A DNA stretch of 64,000 nucleotides, from positions 372,001-436,000 of the forward strand of contig NZ_AAYB01000001.1 in NCBI RefSeq assembly GCF_000169435.1, in the 5' to 3' direction. How positions within the stretch are numbered: the first letter of the stretch is position 1; the number at the start of each line of letters is the position of its first letter. The notes under the pieces are model-generated. The model was not told where the DNA came from, ran no database searches, and saw only the letters and a list, made by a program, of their open reading frames with translations. The stretch comes from Roseobacter sp. CCS2. Lineage in GTDB: Bacteria; Pseudomonadota; Alphaproteobacteria; Rhodobacterales; Rhodobacteraceae. Below, in pieces: positions 61,420 through 64,000 of the stretch. A program made the position numbers and the translations under genes.

Positions 61420-62730
61420 ATGAACGTGCAAACATCCAGTGTAATGGCGCCTCCTGCGCCGCGCAGCATCGAAGGCATGCTTTTGCCGATTGCCATGATG
61501 CGGGATATTTTGATCAAAACCATGTTCCGCATGAACCTTGATCTGGTATCCACCATCAGCCGCGCAATCTGTTTGCCCATCCCGGTTACCCAAGAACTGG
61601 TTGATATGGCACGCGGTCAGCTTCTGTTGGAAGCGACCGGTACATTGAACGCCAACAGCGGCAATGAAATGGGCTATCAGCTGACCGATGCAGGCCGCGC
61701 CCGCGCGCTGGATGCCCTGGGCCAGTCTGAATACTACGGCGCGATGCCGGTTCCACTTGATATCTACCGTCAGCAAATCCAACGCCAGTCGATCCGCAAT
61801 ATCCAATTGACCCGTGATCAACTGCAAACAGCGATGGGTCACTTGATCTTGCCTGATGATCTGCTTGGCAACCTTGGCCCTGCGGTCAGTGCAGGTCGTT
61901 CGATCCTGATGTACGGCCCACCCGGTAACGGTAAATCCTCTATTTCAAACGGGATCCGCGATGCTTTGGGCGATAAAATCTATGTCCCCCGCGCTATCGA
62001 ATATTCCGGTCAGGTGATCACCGTCTATGACCCCATCGTGCACAGCGCGGCAGAGAATGATGTGGATGACCCCAACAGCCTGCGCCGCACCTCTGGCCGC
62101 TTTGACACGCGCTATGTGCGTTGTGAGCGTCCGACTGTGATTACCGGTGGTGAATTGTCGCTGTCGATGCTTGACCTTGTTTATAACCCGACGGCACGAA
62201 CCTATCAGGCGCCATTGCAGCTGAAATCCACCGGCGGCATCTTCATCGTGGATGACCTTGGTCGTCAGCAAGAACCGCCGCAGACCCTTGTGAACCGTTG
62301 GATTGTGCCACTGGAAGAAAACAAGGATATTCTAGCCCTGCAATCGGGTGAAAAATTCGAAGTGCCGTTCGACACGCTTGTTGTCTTTTCGACCAACTTC
62401 CACCCCAACGCGATCTTCGATAAAGCGGCGCTGCGTCGTATCTTTTACAAGATCAAGATCGATGGTCCCAATCAGGAAGACTTCCTTAAAATTTTCGCGA
62501 TGGTCGCGCGCAAGCGTAAGATGCCCTTGGATGAAGATACGCTCGTTCACCTGCTGAACGTCCGCTACCCTGAGATCGACAATGTCTATGCGAACTATCA
62601 GCCGATCTTCCTGATCGACCAGATGATTTCAATCTGCGAATTTGAAGGTATTCCGTACCAGATGTCACCCGATCTGATCGACCGGGCATGGGCCAACATG
62701 TTCGTTAAAGAAGAAGACATCATTCACTAA
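61420..62730 (+). CDS. AAA ATPase downstream of the tad genes
   Basis: A 436-aa AAA+ protein. Walker A is GPPGNGKS (166-173), Walker B GGIFIVDDLGRQ (about 262-273), and an Arg-finger-like region follows (KAALRRIFYKIKIDG). The N-terminal 140 residues have no recognisable domain; the C-terminal part is helical. It is not a standard tad component, but it lies 125 bases after cpaA on the same strand, and GGGA precedes ATG 61420. A terminator follows, so it may be the last gene of the locus. Role unknown. Confidence 0.8.
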   Translation: MNVQTSSVMAPPAPRSIEGMLLPIAMMRDILIKTMFRMNLDLVSTISRAICLPIPVTQELVDMARGQLLLEATGTLNANSGNEMGYQLTDAGRARALDALGQSEYYGAMPVPLDIYRQQIQRQSIRNIQLTRDQLQTAMGHLILPDDLLGNLGPAVSAGRSILMYGPPGNGKSSISNGIRDALGDKIYVPRAIEYSGQVITVYDPIVHSAAENDVDDPNSLRRTSGRFDTRYVRCERPTVITGGELSLSMLDLVYNPTARTYQAPLQLKSTGGIFIVDDLGRQQEPPQTLVNRWIVPLEENKDILALQSGEKFEVPFDTLVVFSTNFHPNAIFDKAALRRIFYKIKIDGPNQEDFLKIFAMVARKRKMPLDEDTLVHLLNVRYPEIDNVYANYQPIFLIDQMISICEFEGIPYQMSPDLIDRAWANMFVKEEDIIH

Positions 62731-62752
62731 TCGCTTTCGACATTTCCAATAC

Positions 62753-62786
62753 AAAGGCTTCCCTCTACGCTGCGGGAAGCCTTTTT
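62753..62786 (+). terminator. Intrinsic terminator after the AAA ATPase
   Basis: AAAGGCTTCCC (62753-62763) pairs perfectly with GGGAAGCCTTT (62774-62784) around ten bases, ending in five T (62782-62786). It is the best rho-independent terminator in the window and closes the pilus-locus transcript. Confidence 0.9.
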
Positions 62787-62800
62787 CGTTGGAGGGATTG

Positions 62801-63586
62801 ATGGCGGATATCATTGGCGTCGCGGGTTGTGGCCGCATGGGCATGGGGATGTTGCGAAACCTGCAAAAGGCGGGATTTGATGCGCGTGGTTTCGATGTGC
62901 GACCGCTGCAAGGTGTGGGGAACGATGTAAGTGCATTTGTCGATGGGCTGACAACGCTGATTACCGTCGTGCGCGATACCGCTGAAACAGATGCACTACT
63001 TTTTGATGACCAAGCTGTCGTCGCCAACGCTTCAACACTTCAACGGATCGTTGTCAGCTCAACGCTTTCTCCCAAATATGTCAAAGGCTTACGGAATCGC
63101 GTGCCAGATCAGATTAACCTGATTGATGCGCCAATGTCAGGCGCACAAATCAAAGCGGATGCCGGTACATTAACCTTCATGACCGGGGGCCCGGCCAATA
63201 AGGTCACCCCGCTATTGCAGTCAATGGGCGACACCATTCATCATATGGGGGATTTTGGCGCTGGCATGACAGCCAAGGTACTGAACAATCTTTTGGCCGC
63301 CTCAAACACCGCAATGACACGTCTTGTTCTGGACTGGGCCGATGCAGCAGGCGTTGAAGAGGGCAAGCTGCTTGCCTTGATCCATACCGCATCCGGGCAG
63401 AACTGGCTGGCGTCCGGGTTTGACGAAATCGAATTCGCACGTGACGGCTATGACCCCGACAATACCATCGGTATCTTGGTAAAAGACGTAGCTTCCGCCC
63501 TTGATATTGCGCCTGATGATGCGATGGCACTGCCATTGGCCGTGCAAACCGCCATTCGTAATCTGCAACCACGGCGCAAAGCGTAA
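62801..63586 (+). CDS. NAD-binding beta-hydroxyacid dehydrogenase-family protein
   Basis: A 261-aa member of the 6-phosphogluconate/3-hydroxyisobutyrate dehydrogenase superfamily. GVAGCGRMGMGMLRNLQKAG (about 7-26) is the dinucleotide motif. DAPMSGAQIKADAGTLTFMT (near 110-129) is the substrate loop, and the catalytic Lys is in GAGMTAKVLNNLLAAS. Enzymes of this type oxidise 3-hydroxyisobutyrate, tartronate or L-threonate-derived acids. At 261 aa it is shorter than the usual ~290. ATG 62801 follows GGAGGG. Confidence 0.85.
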   Translation: MADIIGVAGCGRMGMGMLRNLQKAGFDARGFDVRPLQGVGNDVSAFVDGLTTLITVVRDTAETDALLFDDQAVVANASTLQRIVVSSTLSPKYVKGLRNRVPDQINLIDAPMSGAQIKADAGTLTFMTGGPANKVTPLLQSMGDTIHHMGDFGAGMTAKVLNNLLAASNTAMTRLVLDWADAAGVEEGKLLALIHTASGQNWLASGFDEIEFARDGYDPDNTIGILVKDVASALDIAPDDAMALPLAVQTAIRNLQPRRKA

Positions 63587-63628
63587 GGTGCGTCTTGACG
63601 CATCCGCACTTAGGGTCACTTTACTCTT

Positions 63629-64000
63629 ATGACCACCCTGCCCCCAAAATTTGAAACATGGTTTGCCACACGCGGCTGGGCGATCCACCCTCATCAACAG
63701 GCGATGCTGAACCAAGCAGATGCGCCCGCGCTGATGCTCATCGCGCCAACCGGTGGTGGTAAAACCCTCGCGGGTTTTCTCCCCTCTCTTCTCGAACTTT
63801 CTGATGGGCAGCATGATGGGCTGCACACGCTCTACGTTTCCCCACTCAAAGCACTGGCGGCTGATATCAAACGCAATCTGCGCACGCCTGTAGCGGAAAT
63901 GGATTTGCCCATCCGTATCGAAGACCGCACTGGTGATACCTCATACACCCAAAAACGTCGTCAGCGCGCCGATCCCCCACATATCCTGCTGACAACACCA
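63629..64000 (+). CDS. Ligase-associated DEXH-box DNA helicase, 3'-truncated
   Basis: The first 124 codons of an Lhr-like helicase, cut by the window end. ATG 63629 opens MTTLPPKFETWFATRGWAIH. A Q-motif-like HPHQQAML precedes motif I APTGGGKTLAGFLP (near residue 50), then motif Ia YVSPLKALAADIKRNLRTPV and motif Ib-like RTGDTSYTQKRRQRADPP, as in ligase-associated helicases that act with a ligase and nuclease in a DNA-repair cluster. Partner genes would lie beyond the window. Confidence 0.85.
   Translation, partial: MTTLPPKFETWFATRGWAIHPHQQAMLNQADAPALMLIAPTGGGKTLAGFLPSLLELSDGQHDGLHTLYVSPLKALAADIKRNLRTPVAEMDLPIRIEDRTGDTSYTQKRRQRADPPHILLTTP

Noticed and set aside
1-64000. tRNA genes, rRNA, CRISPR arrays, insertion sequences, prophage
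   Set aside because: Looked for cloverleaf stems, spaced direct repeats, transposase motifs and phage genes in the non-coding gaps and flanks; none was convincing.

Overview
The window comes from an alphaproteobacterium of the order Rhodobacterales, most likely the Roseobacter group. The evidence is gene order and protein type: a ctaC-ctaB-ctaG-ctaE-SURF1-thrC-M16 peptidase run, a nitrogen-PTS ptsP directly after lysC, Flp pilins that carry Asp at mature position 5, and two Kdo-transferase-like genes in tandem. Genes are dense, and many start and stop codons overlap by 1 to 4 bases. I saw no insertion sequence, prophage, CRISPR array, rRNA or tRNA.

Layout. 1-17.4 kb is mostly chromosomal housekeeping: two Kdo-transferase-family genes, a molybdate ABC transporter (modABC), a histone-deacetylase-family enzyme, a Nudix hydrolase, DUF1178, an SDR, lysC, ptsP, EcsC, a GNAT, a flavin reductase, a SulP transporter, mtnP and apt (methylthioadenosine and adenine salvage), and a GlcD-type FAD oxidase. 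17.5-31.5 kb is a catabolic island that I cannot assign to a described pathway. One arm runs leftward: ABC ATPase, two NTF2/SnoaL proteins, HisD-like dehydrogenase, M15-like protein, SDR, LacI regulator, SnoaL protein, bicupin, MetE-like protein. The other runs rightward: solute-binding protein, two permeases, another SnoaL protein. 31.5-34.2 kb holds an MFS transporter and an orphan histidine kinase. 34.3-41.8 kb is the cytochrome c oxidase subunit and assembly cluster, followed by thrC, an M16 peptidase and a GNAT. 42.0-49.1 kb holds tldD, dprA, topA, a two-subunit CoA transferase and a small GNAT-like gene; a lytic transglycosylase lies at 49.1-50.0 kb. 50.3-62.7 kb is a tad/cpa (Flp pilus) locus with two pilins. 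The window ends with a beta-hydroxyacid dehydrogenase-family gene and the start of a ligase-associated helicase.

The clearest undescribed system is the 17.5-31.5 kb island. Its two arms diverge from one control region holding two 16-bp LacI-type operators. Read in the direction of the arm it controls, each operator has the same sequence, TTGCAAACGTATGCAA. The local LacI regulator is the obvious candidate to bind both. Four genes encode an estimated seven NTF2/SnoaL-type modules beside a CUT1 (carbohydrate-type) ABC importer and several oxidoreductases. This points to uptake and breakdown of a polyol, sugar or sulfonate-like compound by unfamiliar chemistry. The substrate is not deducible from the sequence.

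All functional calls rest on reading the translated sequences and motifs by eye; no database search was run.
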